Origin: Microbacterium sp. Bi121
GTDB taxonomy: Bacteria > Actinomycetota > Actinomycetes > Actinomycetales > Microbacteriaceae
DNA length: 64,000 bases
Direction of reading: 5' to 3'
NCBI RefSeq assembly: GCF_918698005.1
Contig: NZ_CAKKLJ010000005.1
Location: forward strand, 1 to 64,000
Made by a program: the position numbers and the translations under genes. The notes beneath the pieces were generated by a model that saw nothing but the letters and a program-made list of their open reading frames with translations, made no database searches and was not told where the DNA came from. Positions 46,022 to 55,908 of this stretch are shown in pieces. How positions within the stretch are numbered: position 1 is the first letter of the stretch; the number at the start of each line of letters is the position of its first letter.

Positions 46022-47099
46022 CCGCGTCACCTCCTCCTTCACCGGATGGGGCCGCGAGGCCACCAGCGGTGACCGTCTGCTGCTCGCAGCCAAGACGGCG
46101 ATCGCCGCCGCGATCGCGTGGTACCTCGCGCCGTTCGTGCCCCTGGCCGACAGCGAGTACTCGTACTACGCGCCACTGGGCGTGCTCATCAGCATGTATC
46201 CGACCGTGGTCGGATCCGCGCGTGCTGGCGTCCAAGCCCTCATCGGTCTCGCGATAGGCATCGTCCTGGGGCTCGGCGGGCTCCTGCTCGTGTCGACCGG
46301 TGCTCCAGGCGTGGTCGCGGTCGCGATGGTCATCGCCGTCGGAATCGCCCTCGGTGGGATCGCAGCGCTCGGCGATGGGCGGGATTGGGTCGCGATCGCC
46401 GGACTGTTCGTGCTGCTGGTCGGTGGACCGGCGGGTGACGACTTCACGCTGTCGTATCTGTTCACGACCGCATTCGGCGTCCTCGTCGGAGTGGCGATGA
46501 ACCTCATCGTCGTCCCGCCGCTGTTCCTGAGAAGAGCCGGCGAGCAGCTCACCGGCCTGCGCGAGAAGTTGCGGGGCGCACTCGAGGAGATCGCGGATGC
46601 CGTGGCCGAGGACCCTGTTGACGCAGAACGGCTCGCCCGCGCGACGGACGATCTGCCTGCGATGCTCTCCACCGTCGAGGACGAGGTCCGTCAAGCGGAC
46701 GAGAGCAGCCGGGCGAATCCACGCGGGAGACGGCGCGCAGCGGACAAAGAGCTCAACACACTGCGGATGTCGGCGCTGGCTCGAACGAGCGACGCCGCTC
46801 GGGACCTCGCGGTCGTCCTGATCCAGGCAACCGATGAGGGCGAGTCTCCTGATGCCGCAACAGCGCAGGCCCTGGCCGATGCGGTTCGCGCGTGCGCGGA
46901 CATCGTCGGTGCGGTCACGGATGACCCGGAGGCCGGTGCGAAGCTCGCTCGAGCGGCCGATGCGGCTGATGCGGTACTCCGCCGACTCGAATCCGCACCG
47001 ATCGCGCAATCGGGTTACGGACCTGCATACGCGTACACGGCGGCAGTCTGTCTGCGACGCATCGTGCTCGCGTGCAACCACTTCGTGACGCACACGTGA
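45993..47099 (+). CDS. FUSC/aromatic acid exporter family membrane protein
   Basis: 368 residues from ATG 45993 (MRSTSKTYRNRVTSSF). Six membrane helices lie in the first 190 residues (LLLAAKTAIAAAIAWYLAPFVPL, YSYYAPLGVLISMYPTVVGSAR), followed by a soluble helical domain of about 170 residues. This resembles half of a FUSC/YccS-type transporter, which may work as a dimer. Substrates are unknown; relatives export aromatic acids or fusaric acid. The frame is open to 45942, but that part duplicates the small acidic gene in another frame. Confidence 0.82.
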   Translation: MRSTSKTYRNRVTSSFTGWGREATSGDRLLLAAKTAIAAAIAWYLAPFVPLADSEYSYYAPLGVLISMYPTVVGSARAGVQALIGLAIGIVLGLGGLLLVSTGAPGVVAVAMVIAVGIALGGIAALGDGRDWVAIAGLFVLLVGGPAGDDFTLSYLFTTAFGVLVGVAMNLIVVPPLFLRRAGEQLTGLREKLRGALEEIADAVAEDPVDAERLARATDDLPAMLSTVEDEVRQADESSRANPRGRRRAADKELNTLRMSALARTSDAARDLAVVLIQATDEGESPDAATAQALADAVRACADIVGAVTDDPEAGAKLARAADAADAVLRRLESAPIAQSGYGPAYAYTAAVCLRRIVLACNHFVTHT

Positions 47100-47126
47100 G
47101 CGCACGGGCCACCCCCGCGAGGCGAG

Positions 47127-47132
47127 TAGCCT
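47127..47132 (+). promoter_or_regulatory. -10 element of thrS promoter
   Basis: TAGCCT lies 26 bases before the thrS GTG, giving a short leader that contains the GGAG ribosome binding site. No T-box structure fits in so short a leader. Confidence 0.45.
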
Positions 47133-47158
47133 AGAGGGCGACCCAGATGGAGTGACCT

Positions 47159-49162
47159 GTGCCTGAAATCGACGAGTCGAACGCCGCCCCCCGTGACGGC
47201 TTCGCCCTGTTCTCTGACCGATCCGTCGTCGCCATGCGTGTGAACGGCGAACTCAAGGATCTCGCGACCACCGTGACCGAGACCGACGAGGTCGAGCCGG
47301 TCACGATCGACAGCGAGGACGGCCTCGCGATCCTCAGGCACTCGACCGCTCACGTCCTCGCCCAGGCGGTGCAGCGCATCAACCCGCAGGCGAACCTCGG
47401 CATCGGCCCGCCCGTCACCGACGGCTTCTACTACGACTTCGGCGTCGAGACTCCGTTCACCCCCGAGGACATCAAGGCGATCTCCAAGGAGATGCAGCGC
47501 ATCGTCCGCGAGGGCCAGCGCTTCGTCCGCCGCGTCGTCACCGACGACGAGGCGCGCGCCGAGCTCGCGAACGAGCCGTTCAAGCTCGAGCTCATCGGGC
47601 TCAAGGGCGGCGGCAAGGAAGCCGCCGAAGGAGCTTCCGTCGAGGTCGGCGCCGGCGAGCTCACCATCTACGACAACACCACGCGCGACGGCGAGGTCGT
47701 CTGGAAGGACCTCTGCCGCGGTCCGCACCTGCCCAGCACACGCATGATCGGCAACGGGTGGGATCTCACCCGCATCGCCGCGGCCTACTGGCGCGGCAGC
47801 GAGAAGAACCCGCAGCTGCAGCGCATCTACGGCACGGCGTGGCCCACCAAGGATGAACTGCGCGCGTACCAGCACCGTCTTGAAGAGGCAGCCAAGCGCG
47901 ACCATCGACGCCTCGGCAAGGAGCTCGACCTGTTCTCCTTCCCGGAGGAGATCGGCTCCGGGCTCAGCGTCTGGCACCCGCGCGGCGGGATGATCCGCGG
48001 CGAGATGGAGCAGCACGCGCGCAAGCGCCACATCGAGGGCGGCTACACCTACGTGTACACGCCGCACATCTCGAAGGAGGATCTGTTCCTCACCTCGAAC
48101 CACCTCGTCACCTACAAGGACGGGATGTTCCCGCCCATCGTCATGGACGAGGAGCGCGACGACGAGGGCAACATCACCAAGCAGGGCCAGGACTATTACC
48201 TGAAGCCCATGAACTGCCCGATGCACATCCTCATCTACAAGGAGCGCGCGCGCAGTTACCGCGACCTGCCGCTCCGATTGGCTGAGAACGGCACGGTCTA
48301 CCGCAACGAGCTCTCCGGCGCGCTGCACGGCCTCACCCGGGTGCGCGGCTTCACTCAGGACGACTCGCACCTGTTCGTCACCCCCGACCAGCTCGAAGAA
48401 GAAGTCGGCAAGGTCCTGGAGTTCATCCTCTCGATGCTCCGCGACTTCGGTCTGTCGGACTTCGAACTCGAGCTGTCGATGAAGGACGATGAGAAGTCCA
48501 AGTGGATCGGCTCCGACGAGTTCTGGGAGAGCTCGACCGATGCGCTGCGACGCGTCGCACTGGCATCCGGCCTCAAGCTCACCGAGGTACCAGGCGAGGC
48601 GGCCTTCTACGGCCCCAAGATCGACCTGAAGACCCGCGACGCGATCGGACGCACCTGGCAGCTCTCCACGGTCCAGGTCGACCCGAACCTCCCGGAGCGC
48701 TTCGACCTCGAGTTCATGGACAAGGACGGGCAGAAGAAGCGTCCGATCATGATCCACCGGGCGCTCTTCGGTTCGATCGAGCGTTTCTTCGCGATCCTGC
48801 TCGAGCACTACGCCGGCGACTTCCCGGTGTGGCTCTCGCCCCTGCAGGTCGTCGGCATCCCCGTAGCGGATGACTTCGCCGACTATCTCGGCGAGGTCAT
48901 CACGACGCTGCGGGACAGCGGTGTCCGTGCTGAGCTCGACACCTCGGATGACCGGATGCAGAAGAAGATCCGCAACCACACCACCGGCAAGGTGCCGCTG
49001 ATCCTCATCGCGGGGGAGAAGGACCGGGATGCCGGAACCGTCTCGTTCCGATTCCGTGACGGCACGCAGGAGAACGGCGTGCCGGTCGCGGATGCCGTCG
49101 CCCGCATCCGCGCGGCGATCGAGTCGCACGCACTCGTGCACACCGTGGGTGACCTGCCGTGA
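47159..49162 (+). CDS. thrS: threonyl-tRNA synthetase
   Basis: 667-residue class II synthetase. It has an N-terminal TGS domain (about 1-65), the editing domain with [11 protein letters not shown], the catalytic core with [11 protein letters not shown] (Zn-binding Cys), GRTW and [10 protein letters not shown] motifs, and an anticodon-binding domain (about 565-660, [17 protein letters not shown]). The GTG start has GGAG 6 bases upstream. The stop overlaps the HIT gene start by 4 bases, a linkage also seen in mycobacteria. Confidence 0.96.
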   Translation: MPEIDESNAAPRDGFALFSDRSVVAMRVNGELKDLATTVTETDEVEPVTIDSEDGLAILRHSTAHVLAQAVQRINPQANLGIGPPVTDGFYYDFGVETPFTPEDIKAISKEMQRIVREGQRFVRRVVTDDEARAELANEPFKLELIGLKGGGKEAAEGASVEVGAGELTIYDNTTRDGEVVWKDLCRGPHLPSTRMIGNGWDLTRIAAAYWRGSEKNPQLQRIYGTAWPTKDELRAYQHRLEEAAKRDHRRLGKELDLFSFPEEIGSGLSVWHPRGGMIRGEMEQHARKRHIEGGYTYVYTPHISKEDLFLTSNHLVTYKDGMFPPIVMDEERDDEGNITKQGQDYYLKPMNCPMHILIYKERARSYRDLPLRLAENGTVYRNELSGALHGLTRVRGFTQDDSHLFVTPDQLEEEVGKVLEFILSMLRDFGLSDFELELSMKDDEKSKWIGSDEFWESSTDALRRVALASGLKLTEVPGEAAFYGPKIDLKTRDAIGRTWQLSTVQVDPNLPERFDLEFMDKDGQKKRPIMIHRALFGSIERFFAILLEHYAGDFPVWLSPLQVVGIPVADDFADYLGEVITTLRDSGVRAELDTSDDRMQKKIRNHTTGKVPLILIAGEKDRDAGTVSFRFRDGTQENGVPVADAVARIRAAIESHALVHTVGDLP

Positions 49163-49704
49163 CCGAGGGGGATGCCGCAGAGGATGCCGGGCACCTCGCC
49201 GGCGTCCCTGACGAGTTCCAGCGGCTGTGGACCCCGCACCGGATGGCGTACATCCAGGCGGGCCCGGAGCCGCTGCGCGAGGAATGCCCGTTCTGCGAGG
49301 CTCCGAAGCATCCTGATGCCGAGCGCCTGATCGTCGCACGTGGCGAGACGGCGTACGTGCTGCTGAACCTGTTCCCGTACAACTCCGGGCATCTGCTCGT
49401 GTGCCCGTACCGCCACATCGCCACCTACGACCAGGCGACGCCCGAGGAGGTCGCCGAGATCGGCGCGCTCACCCAGGTGGGCATGCGGGTGCTGCGGGAG
49501 GTGTCGAACTGCGACGGCTTCAACCTGGGCATGAACCAGGGGGCCGTCGCCGGGGCTGGTGTCGACGCGCACCTGCACCAGCACATCGTTCCGCGGTGGA
49601 AGTCCGATTCGAACTTCTTCCCGATCATCGCGAAGACGAAGGCGCTCCCGCAGCTCCTCGGCGAAGTGCGTGAGGCCGTCGCCAACGCCTGGCCGGCGAG
49701 CTGA
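49159..49704 (+). CDS. HIT family protein, Ap4A phosphorylase-like
   Basis: 181 residues with the histidine triad [10 protein letters not shown] and a [11 protein letters not shown] zinc-like motif. [22 protein letters not shown] resembles Mycobacterium tuberculosis Rv2613c, a diadenosine tetraphosphate phosphorylase encoded beside thrS. Threonyl-tRNA synthetase and related synthetases make Ap4A, so coupling to thrS (GTGA overlap) makes biochemical sense. The exact activity is inferred from homology. Confidence 0.88.
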   Translation: MTEGDAAEDAGHLAGVPDEFQRLWTPHRMAYIQAGPEPLREECPFCEAPKHPDAERLIVARGETAYVLLNLFPYNSGHLLVCPYRHIATYDQATPEEVAEIGALTQVGMRVLREVSNCDGFNLGMNQGAVAGAGVDAHLHQHIVPRWKSDSNFFPIIAKTKALPQLLGEVREAVANAWPAS

Positions 49705-49733
49705 CTCTTCGACAGGCTCGGGAACCGGTCAGC
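49700..49733. terminator. convergent-gene palindrome containing a dispersed-type element
   Basis: GCTGAC and GTCAGC flank TCTTCGACAGGCTCGG. Each arm includes a stop codon (HIT gene and pdxY). The core resembles the CTTCGACAGGCTC element that I recall as repeated in many high-GC genomes; only one copy is in this window. Confidence 0.4.
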
Positions 49734-50580
49734 GCACCTGACGTGCTGTGAACTGGAGCTTCGGGTGGGCGTAGGACTCCTGCGCCTCGATGAGCTGCAG
49801 CTCCCGCTCTCCTGAATCCAGGGTCAGCTGCAGCAGATCGAACACGCTCGACGCCGTGCGCTCGAGCGCGACCTGCGCGCTGCCGGTCTCGACGTAATGC
49901 GCGGTGAACAGCGCCGCCGTGACGTCGCCGGAGCCGTTCGCCTTCATCGGCAGGAACGGCGTCTGCACGATCCACGCTCCGGCGTCGTCGACGGCGAGCA
50001 TCTCGATGGTGCCCTCCTCGCGATCGGGTCGTTCGACGCTGGTGACGAGCACGGTCCGCGGGCCCATCGCGCGAGCGAGGTCCACGGACTCCAGCGTCGA
50101 CTCGAGCGTGTCTGGCTCGGTGCGGGTGAGGAAGCCGAGCTCGAACTGGTTCGGCGTGATGATGTCGGCGACGGGCACGACCCTCTCGCGCAGGAGCTCA
50201 GGGATCGCCGGTGCGACGAAGCATCCGGATTTCGCGTTGCCCATCACCGGGTCGCACGCGTACAGCGCTCGGGGGTTCGCGGCCTTCACGCGAGCCACGG
50301 CGTCGATGATCACATCGCCGATGCCTTCGCCGCCCTGATACCCGGACAGGATCGCGTCGACCTGCTCGAAGACGCCGCGCTCTTCGATGCCGGTGATCAC
50401 ATCACGGACGTCGTCCGGGTCGATGAGCGGACCGCGCCAGGCCCCGTAGCCGGTGTGGTTGGAGAAGTTCACCGTGTACACCGGCAGGACGTCGACGCCG
50501 ATGCGCTGCAGCGGGAAGACAGCGGCCGAGTTGCCGACGTGTCCGTAGGCGACGGCGGACTGGATCGAGAGGATCTTCAT
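49729..50580 (-). CDS. pdxY: pyridoxal kinase
   Basis: 283-residue ribokinase-fold kinase that phosphorylates pyridoxal in the salvage route. ILSIQSAVAYGHVGNSAAVFPLQRIGVDV, YTVNFSNHTGYG, a YACDPVMGN segment and the catalytic GSGDVTAALFTAHY (anion hole and Asp) are typical. GAGGG precedes the ATG. It follows the PdxR-type regulator gene by 29 bases on the same strand, so salvage and control are co-expressed. Confidence 0.93.
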   Translation of the reverse strand: MKILSIQSAVAYGHVGNSAAVFPLQRIGVDVLPVYTVNFSNHTGYGAWRGPLIDPDDVRDVITGIEERGVFEQVDAILSGYQGGEGIGDVIIDAVARVKAANPRALYACDPVMGNAKSGCFVAPAIPELLRERVVPVADIITPNQFELGFLTRTEPDTLESTLESVDLARAMGPRTVLVTSVERPDREEGTIEMLAVDDAGAWIVQTPFLPMKANGSGDVTAALFTAHYVETGSAQVALERTASSVFDLLQLTLDSGERELQLIEAQESYAHPKLQFTARQVR

Positions 50581-50609
50581 CCCTCGATCTTCTCACCTGC
50601 GCCGCACGA

Positions 50610-51917
50610 TCACCGCACGGCTGTGCTGATGTCAGCGGCCAGCTGCTCGGCGTCCACATCGCTCAGAGCGTGCACGGTCAGGCGCATGTGATGGGAGGGG
50701 CCGGCGGCCTCGTCGAGGAGGAACTCGTCACCGGTGCGGGCCAGCCACCCCCGTCGCATCAGCCGTTCCGAGACGGAGCGGGCCGGACGGGGAAGCCGCA
50801 CCCACAGATTCATGCCGTCGACGTATTCGGCGTCGATTCCGTGGTCTCGGAGGCGAGCGGCGAACGCGCGGTTGCGTTCCGCGTAGTGGGCGCCGGCCGC
50901 GCGGATCGTCGTCGCAGCCGTGTCATCGGTGAGCATGCCGATCGTCAACCGCTGCAGCAGATGACTCACCCACGTGGTGCCGGGGCTCAGGCGCATCGCG
51001 AGGCGCTCGGCCGTCTCGGGATCCGTCGCTGCGATCGCCAGGCACATGTCAGGACCGAGGAACTTCGACACCGATCGCAGCAGCGCGAACCGTCGGTGCC
51101 CGGGCCCGATCAGGCTCTCGTACGGCCGCTCCGACAGCATCGAGAAGTGGTCGTCCTCGATGATGAGGACGTACGGATGCTCCGCGAGCAGTGCGCGCAG
51201 GGCAGCCGCCCGCTCGGGGGAGAGGCTCACGCCCGTCGGGTTCTGCGCCCGCGGCGTGGAGATGACCGCCCGTACTCCGGCATCCAACGCCGCGCGGAGT
51301 CCCTCGACAGTCATGCCCTCGTCGTCGACGGGTACGGGGACGGCGCGATAACCGCCGAGACGCACCGTGTGGATGCTGGCGAGGAAGCACGGATCCTCGA
51401 GCGCGACCGCGTCGTCGCGCATCAGTGCCTGTGCGAGCAGCCGTTCCACGGCATCCACAGCGCCGCTCGTGATCGTGACACGGAAATCGGATGCCGGCAG
51501 ATCGGGGGCGATCCAGTCACGCGCCCAGGCCTCGAGCGACGGATCGATGACGGGCTCGCCGTAGAGAACAGGGCGACCGAGCACGCCGCTGAGCACCGAG
51601 AACGGATCCGGGATCAGAGTGGGGTCCGGGTTGCCGGTTCCGATGTCGCGCAGCACGGTGTCCTGCGCGTACCCCTCCTGAGCCACGGCGTCGTGTTCGA
51701 CGAGCATCGTCCCTGCGCGGCCCCGGGTGACGACGATTCCGGCCTGCGACAGCTGGCGGTAGGCGGCGACCGTGGTGTTGCGGTTGACGCCGAGCCGAGC
51801 CGCGAGCTCGCGGACCGGCGGCAGCAGAGTGCCGGGGGAGAGCACACCGCGTTCACGCAGCGCGCGCACGCTGGTGGCGATCTCGCTGGCCGTCCGCCCG
51901 GTGATCTGCTCGTTCAC
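50610..51917 (-). CDS. pdxR: MocR/PdxR-type regulator (GntR helix-turn-helix fused to aminotransferase fold)
   Basis: 435 residues from GTG 51917. The GntR winged helix (about 1-75, LPPVRELAARLGVNRNTTVAAYRQL) is fused to a class I aminotransferase-like domain with the PLP Lys in LRSVSKFLGPD. PdxR proteins sense PLP and control pdxS/pdxT, which diverge from it here. The ATG at 51932 lies too close to a TAGACT -10 box to be transcribed, whereas GTG 51917 has GGGAGG 5 bases upstream. Assignment as PdxR rests on family and position. Confidence 0.88.
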   Translation of the reverse strand: MNEQITGRTASEIATSVRALRERGVLSPGTLLPPVRELAARLGVNRNTTVAAYRQLSQAGIVVTRGRAGTMLVEHDAVAQEGYAQDTVLRDIGTGNPDPTLIPDPFSVLSGVLGRPVLYGEPVIDPSLEAWARDWIAPDLPASDFRVTITSGAVDAVERLLAQALMRDDAVALEDPCFLASIHTVRLGGYRAVPVPVDDEGMTVEGLRAALDAGVRAVISTPRAQNPTGVSLSPERAAALRALLAEHPYVLIIEDDHFSMLSERPYESLIGPGHRRFALLRSVSKFLGPDMCLAIAATDPETAERLAMRLSPGTTWVSHLLQRLTIGMLTDDTAATTIRAAGAHYAERNRAFAARLRDHGIDAEYVDGMNLWVRLPRPARSVSERLMRRGWLARTGDEFLLDEAAGPSHHMRLTVHALSDVDAEQLAADISTAVR

Positions 51918-51935
51918 GACACCTCCCGTCATCCG

Positions 51936-51941
51936 AGTCTA
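51936..51941 (-). promoter_or_regulatory. -10 element of pdxR promoter
   Basis: TAGACT on the minus strand. It places the transcript start near 51929, inside the longer version of the frame and upstream of GTG 51917. Confidence 0.45.
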
Positions 51942-51963
51942 GGGTGCGCCCGCACGGTGATAT

Positions 51964-51983
51964 CTTTTGGCATAGATCAAAAG
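51964..51983. promoter_or_regulatory. candidate PdxR operator between pdxR and pdxS
   Basis: CTTTTG-n8-CAAAAG is a perfect 6-bp inverted repeat in an AT-rich patch. It overlaps a TATCTT that could be the pdxS -10 box (51961-51966). The position suits a regulator binding near the pdxS transcript start. Confidence 0.45.
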
Positions 51984-52011
51984 CACGATTGGATGCACGG
52001 AAGGATCCACC

Positions 52012-52923
52012 ATGGCCACGGCTGAGAAGAGCGACGAGAACACCACCACAGGATCGGCACGCGTCAAGCGCGGTCTCGCCGAGATGCTCAAGGGCGGCGT
52101 CATCATGGATGTCGTCACCGCAGAGCAGGCGAAGATCGCCGAGGACGCCGGTGCCGTCGCCGTCATGGCGCTCGAGCGCGTCCCGGCGGACATCCGCGCC
52201 CAGGGCGGCGTATCGCGCATGAGCGACCCCGACATGATCGACAGCATCATCGACGCCGTCTCGATCCCGGTGATGGCGAAGGCGCGCATCGGGCATTTCG
52301 TCGAGGCGCAGGTGCTGCAGGAGCTCGGTGTCGACTACATCGACGAGTCCGAGGTGCTCTCACCGGCCGACTACGTCAACCACATCGACAAGTACGACTT
52401 CACGATCCCGTTCGTGTGCGGCGCGACGAACCTCGGCGAGGCTCTGCGGCGCATCAACGAGGGCGCTGCCATGATCCGCTCCAAGGGCGAGGCCGGCACT
52501 GGCGACGTGTCGGAGGCGATGAAGCACATCCGCAAGATCCGCGGAGAGATCGCGACTCTCGCAGCGCTCCCCAAGGACGAGCTCTACGTCGCGGCCAAGG
52601 AGCTGCAGGCGCCGTACGAGCTCGTCGCCGAGATCGCCTCCACAGGGAAGCTCCCCGTCGTGCTGTTCGTCGCCGGCGGCGTCGCCACCCCGGCGGATGC
52701 TGCCATGATGATGCAGCTCGGCGCCGACGGCGTCTTCGTCGGATCGGGCATCTTCAAGTCCGGCGACCCGGCGGCTCGGGCGAAGGCGATCGTGAAGGCC
52801 ACGACGTTCTACGACGACGCCAAGGTCATCGCCGAAGTGTCCCGCGGCCTCGGTGAGGCCATGGTCGGCATCAACGTGTCCGACCTGCCGGCGCCGCACC
52901 GGCTCGCCGAGCGTGGCTGGTAG
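52012..52923 (+). CDS. pdxS: pyridoxal 5'-phosphate synthase, synthase subunit
   Basis: 303-residue barrel that builds PLP from ribose-5-phosphate, glyceraldehyde-3-phosphate and ammonia. The two catalytic lysines are in [11 protein letters not shown] and [24 protein letters not shown]-like [25 protein letters not shown] is also typical. GGAAGG precedes the ATG. Its stop lies within the first codons of pdxT (11-base overlap), so the two subunits are made together. Confidence 0.96.
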   Translation: MATAEKSDENTTTGSARVKRGLAEMLKGGVIMDVVTAEQAKIAEDAGAVAVMALERVPADIRAQGGVSRMSDPDMIDSIIDAVSIPVMAKARIGHFVEAQVLQELGVDYIDESEVLSPADYVNHIDKYDFTIPFVCGATNLGEALRRINEGAAMIRSKGEAGTGDVSEAMKHIRKIRGEIATLAALPKDELYVAAKELQAPYELVAEIASTGKLPVVLFVAGGVATPADAAMMMQLGADGVFVGSGIFKSGDPAARAKAIVKATTFYDDAKVIAEVSRGLGEAMVGINVSDLPAPHRLAERGW

Positions 52924-53500
52924 TCCACGCGTCGGCATCCTGGCCCTGCAGGGCGACGTGCGCGAGCACGAGCACGTCCTGCAGGGACTCGGCGTCGACA
53001 CGCTGCGCGTCCGACGCGCCGACGAGCTCGCGCAGGTGGACGCTCTGGTGATCCCCGGCGGGGAATCCACCGTGATCGACAAGCTCTCACGAGCGTTCGA
53101 GGTCCGTGAGCCGATCCGCGACGCGATCCGGGACGGGATGCCGATGCTCGGCACCTGTGCGGGTCTCATCATGCTCGCTGACACGGTCGTCGACGCCATC
53201 GACGGGCAGCAGTCGTTCGGCGGGCTCGACGCCGTAGTCCGGCGCAACGCCTTCGGTCGGCAGGTCGATTCCTTCGAGGCGGAGCTGCGCGCTCCGGCGA
53301 TCTCGGGTGCACCCGTTCGCGCCGCGTTCATCCGCGGCCCGCTCATCGAATCGGTCGGACCGCGTGCCGACGTGCTGGCGCAGCTCGAGGACGGACGCAT
53401 CGTCGGCGTCGAGCAGGGGTCGCTCATCGGGCTGAGCTTCCACCCGGAGATCAGCGGCGAGGATCGGTTCCATCGCCGACTGCTGGCCGCCGTCGGCTGA
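52913..53500 (+). CDS. pdxT: pyridoxal 5'-phosphate synthase, glutaminase subunit
   Basis: 195-residue class I amidotransferase that feeds ammonia to Pdx[29 protein letters not shown], the nucleophile Cys in [11 protein letters not shown] and the His-Glu pair in [13 protein letters not shown] are present. GTG 52913 is chosen because the protein then begins a few residues before the first strand; the frame extends upstream inside pdxS. Confidence 0.95.
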   Translation: MAGSPRVGILALQGDVREHEHVLQGLGVDTLRVRRADELAQVDALVIPGGESTVIDKLSRAFEVREPIRDAIRDGMPMLGTCAGLIMLADTVVDAIDGQQSFGGLDAVVRRNAFGRQVDSFEAELRAPAISGAPVRAAFIRGPLIESVGPRADVLAQLEDGRIVGVEQGSLIGLSFHPEISGEDRFHRRLLAAVG

Positions 53501-53516
53501 TCCGCACGCGCCACGG

Positions 53517-53522
53517 TAGCGT
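53517..53522 (+). promoter_or_regulatory. -10 element of leaderless promoter for the DUF402 gene
   Basis: TAGCGT ends 6 bases before the ATG at 53529. Confidence 0.5.
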
Positions 53523-53528
53523 GGCGGG

Positions 53529-54407
53529 ATGCGCCTGCCGATCGGATCCACGAGTGTCAGTGCGAGCGGCGGCAACGCCACGCTCATTGGGCGGCGAGGA
53601 GAAGGCTGGGAGCGCATCTGCGACGACGACATGTCGATCGACGAGGCGATCGCGCTCCTCGAGGACGCAGGACACGGCTCAGCGCACGAAGACCCCGCAT
53701 TCGATCACGCTGTGCGGTCCGAGCGGGCCGGTGCACCCCGGTTCGCTCCGGACGACAGCATTCTGTGGCGCTACGGACGACACATCGAAGCGGTGCGCGT
53801 CGTGCGCGACGATCCGCGCGGGCTCGTCATCTGGATCCCGTCCGGTTCGGCCAGGCTGGAGCCGGTGCCGGCCGACGGGCGCCGACACAGAGATGTGCCG
53901 TTGGACGAGCGCTTCACGACGCCGTGGGTGATGGCCGAGAAGGCATGGACAGGACCAGGGGTGGTGAGGGTCGCGCCGGCGGGGCGCCCGTGGTCGGTGT
54001 GGTTCTTCCGCCGCCCTGACGGCACGCCCGACGGCGCGTACGTCAACCTCGAGCTTCCGCACCGGCGGGTCGCCGGAGACAGTCCGGCGGTGTACTCCCG
54101 CGACCTCGTGCTCGACATCTGGATCGACGCCGAGCACGCCGGCTCGGAGGACATCTGGTTGAAGGATGCCGATGAGCTCGACGCCGTCGTCGCGCAGGGA
54201 CGCTTCAGCGGAGCACAGGCCGCGGCTGTGCGGTGCCTGGGCGAGTACGCGGTCCGCGAGTTCATCGCCGACGGCGGCTGGCCGCTGGACGAGGGGTGGG
54301 CGCAGTGGCAGCCGGACAGGGCAGCGGATGTGCCCGTGCTGCTCCCGTCGACGCCGGCCGTCGATGCCGCGCGGCGACGATCCGGGAGCACCAGCCTCGA
54401 GGGCTGA
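53529..54407 (+). CDS. DUF402 (FomD-like) domain protein
   Basis: 292 residues. The C-terminal half has the DUF402 pattern: VWFFRRPDGTPDGAYVNLELPHRR, VLDIWIDAEHAGSEDIWLKDADELD and GRFSGAQAAAVRCLGEYA. Characterised relatives (FomD in fosfomycin synthesis, and Ntdp) hydrolyse phosphate esters or nucleotides with divalent metal. The N-terminal 90 residues are not recognised. A leaderless promoter separates it from pdxT. It is convergent with the decarboxylase gene. Confidence 0.78.
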   Translation: MRLPIGSTSVSASGGNATLIGRRGEGWERICDDDMSIDEAIALLEDAGHGSAHEDPAFDHAVRSERAGAPRFAPDDSILWRYGRHIEAVRVVRDDPRGLVIWIPSGSARLEPVPADGRRHRDVPLDERFTTPWVMAEKAWTGPGVVRVAPAGRPWSVWFFRRPDGTPDGAYVNLELPHRRVAGDSPAVYSRDLVLDIWIDAEHAGSEDIWLKDADELDAVVAQGRFSGAQAAAVRCLGEYAVREFIADGGWPLDEGWAQWQPDRAADVPVLLPSTPAVDAARRRSGSTSLEG

Positions 54408-54431
54408 TCCGAGGCTGCTAGGTCAGTACAG

Positions 54432-55796
54432 CTAGGTGAGGACGAGTCGGGTGATCGCCGCGATCGTGCGATCGACGTCGTCCGTTGTCGTCGCCCAGGA
54501 GGACATCGAGCAGCGCAGCGTCGCCCTGCCGCGCCACTCGGCACCGGTGACGGCCGCGGTCCCCTCAGCGAGGATGGCTTGTCCCAGCGCTGCTGTCGCG
54601 TCGTCCTCATGCAGCCGGAACATCACCTGGGTGTAGTCGACGTCGTTGACGACCTCGACGCCGTCGATCGCGGCGAGTCCCCTCGCCATCGCTGTGGCGT
54701 TCGCATGCAGACGGTCGAGGAGGGTCTCGATCCCGGAGCGGCCGAGACTCCGCATGACAGCCCACGCCGGCACGCCCCTGGCACGACGGGACAGCTCGGG
54801 CGTGACGTCCCACGGGTCGAGCCCCGAGTAGATGAGGTAGTCGCCACCTGTCCGGAATGCGGCGATGGAATCTGCCGGATCCCGCACGATCGCCATGCCG
54901 CAGTCGTAAGGGACGTTCAACGTCTTGTGCGCATCGGTCGCCCAGGAATCGGCATCCGCCATACCGGCCGTCAGCGGACGGAGCGACTCTGAAGCCGCGG
55001 CCCAGAGCCCGAATGCTCCGTCCACGTGCACCCAGGCGCCGTGTGCGTGCGCGATCGGGAGGAGCGCGGCGAAGTCGTCGAATGTGCCGGTGTGGACTTC
55101 GCCTGCCTGCAGGCACACGATCAGCGGGCCGCGCCCCTGGTCCAGTGTGCGCTGGAGGGCATCGGGGCGCATCCGGCCCTGATCGTCGGATTCGACGACG
55201 GTCAGCTCGGCGCGGCCGAACCCGAGGAAGCGCGCTGCGCGGTCGATCGAACCGTGACGGTCTGCTCCGACGACCAGACGGATCCGCGGCGCGGTTCGGA
55301 GCCCGCGCTCGGCGAGGTCCCAGCCCACCCGGGCGAGGACGGCGCCTCGGGCCGCGGCCAGACAGGTGAAGTTCGCTAGCTGCCCTCCCGTGACGAATCC
55401 GACGCTCGCCGACGAAGGAAGACCGAACAGCTCGAGCATCCACCTTCCTGCGATCCGCTCCATGGCCACGGTCGTCGGTGTCAGTCGTGATGATCCGGAG
55501 TTCTGATCCCAGGCAGACACCAGCCAGTCCGCGGCGAGGGCAGCAGGGTGCGTGCCGCCGATGACGAAGCCGAAGAACCGGCCGCCGGGGATCGCGACCA
55601 GCCCGGGATCTGCGAGCCGGGCGATCTCGTCGACCACTGCGGCCGGATCCGACTCGGCTTCCGGCAGCGGCCCGCCGAATGCCGTCAGCATCTCTTCGAG
55701 GCTCGCACGCGGCCACACCGGACGGTCGTCGAGCGTGTCCAGGAACTCGGCGGCGCGTCGGTGCGCGGTGTCGAGAGCTCGCTCCCGATCGTCCAT
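54432..55796 (-). CDS. pyridoxal phosphate-dependent decarboxylase (group II)
   Basis: 454 residues with the group II amino acid decarboxylase fold: [53 protein letters not shown] (Asp for the PLP ring) and the PLP Lys in [17 protein letters not shown]. Substrates of the family include aromatic amino acids, Glu and diaminobutyrate; this one cannot be assigned. ATG 55796 is the first start inside the family length; the frame extends upstream over the yebC region as a shadow. It is beside the B6 genes but on its own strand. Confidence 0.88.
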   Translation of the reverse strand: MDDRERALDTAHRRAAEFLDTLDDRPVWPRASLEEMLTAFGGPLPEAESDPAAVVDEIARLADPGLVAIPGGRFFGFVIGGTHPAALAADWLVSAWDQNSGSSRLTPTTVAMERIAGRWMLELFGLPSSASVGFVTGGQLANFTCLAAARGAVLARVGWDLAERGLRTAPRIRLVVGADRHGSIDRAARFLGFGRAELTVVESDDQGRMRPDALQRTLDQGRGPLIVCLQAGEVHTGTFDDFAALLPIAHAHGAWVHVDGAFGLWAAASESLRPLTAGMADADSWATDAHKTLNVPYDCGMAIVRDPADSIAAFRTGGDYLIYSGLDPWDVTPELSRRARGVPAWAVMRSLGRSGIETLLDRLHANATAMARGLAAIDGVEVVNDVDYTQVMFRLHEDDATAALGQAILAEGTAAVTGAEWRGRATLRCSMSSWATTTDDVDRTIAAITRLVLT

Positions 55797-55853
55797 GGGC
55801 GTCAGTCTCCCACTGCGGTCGGGCAGCGACAAGGCGTCCTTCGCGCAGTTCGT

Positions 55854-55859
55854 TAGAAT
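55854..55859 (+). promoter_or_regulatory. -10 element of yebC promoter
   Basis: TAGAAT lies 49 bases before the yebC ATG. No good -35 is seen at 17 bases. Confidence 0.4.
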
Positions 55860-55908
55860 GGACGACGCCCTTGGTGAGGCCTCGGGCGGATTCGACGAGC
55901 GGAGACAT

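Noticed and set aside
47147..47155. ATG GAG TGA mini-frame before thrS
   Set aside because: Two codons only; the GGAG serves as the thrS ribosome binding site.
47100..47158. T-box riboswitch before thrS
   Set aside because: The leader after the TAGCCT box is only about 20 bases, too short for a T-box.
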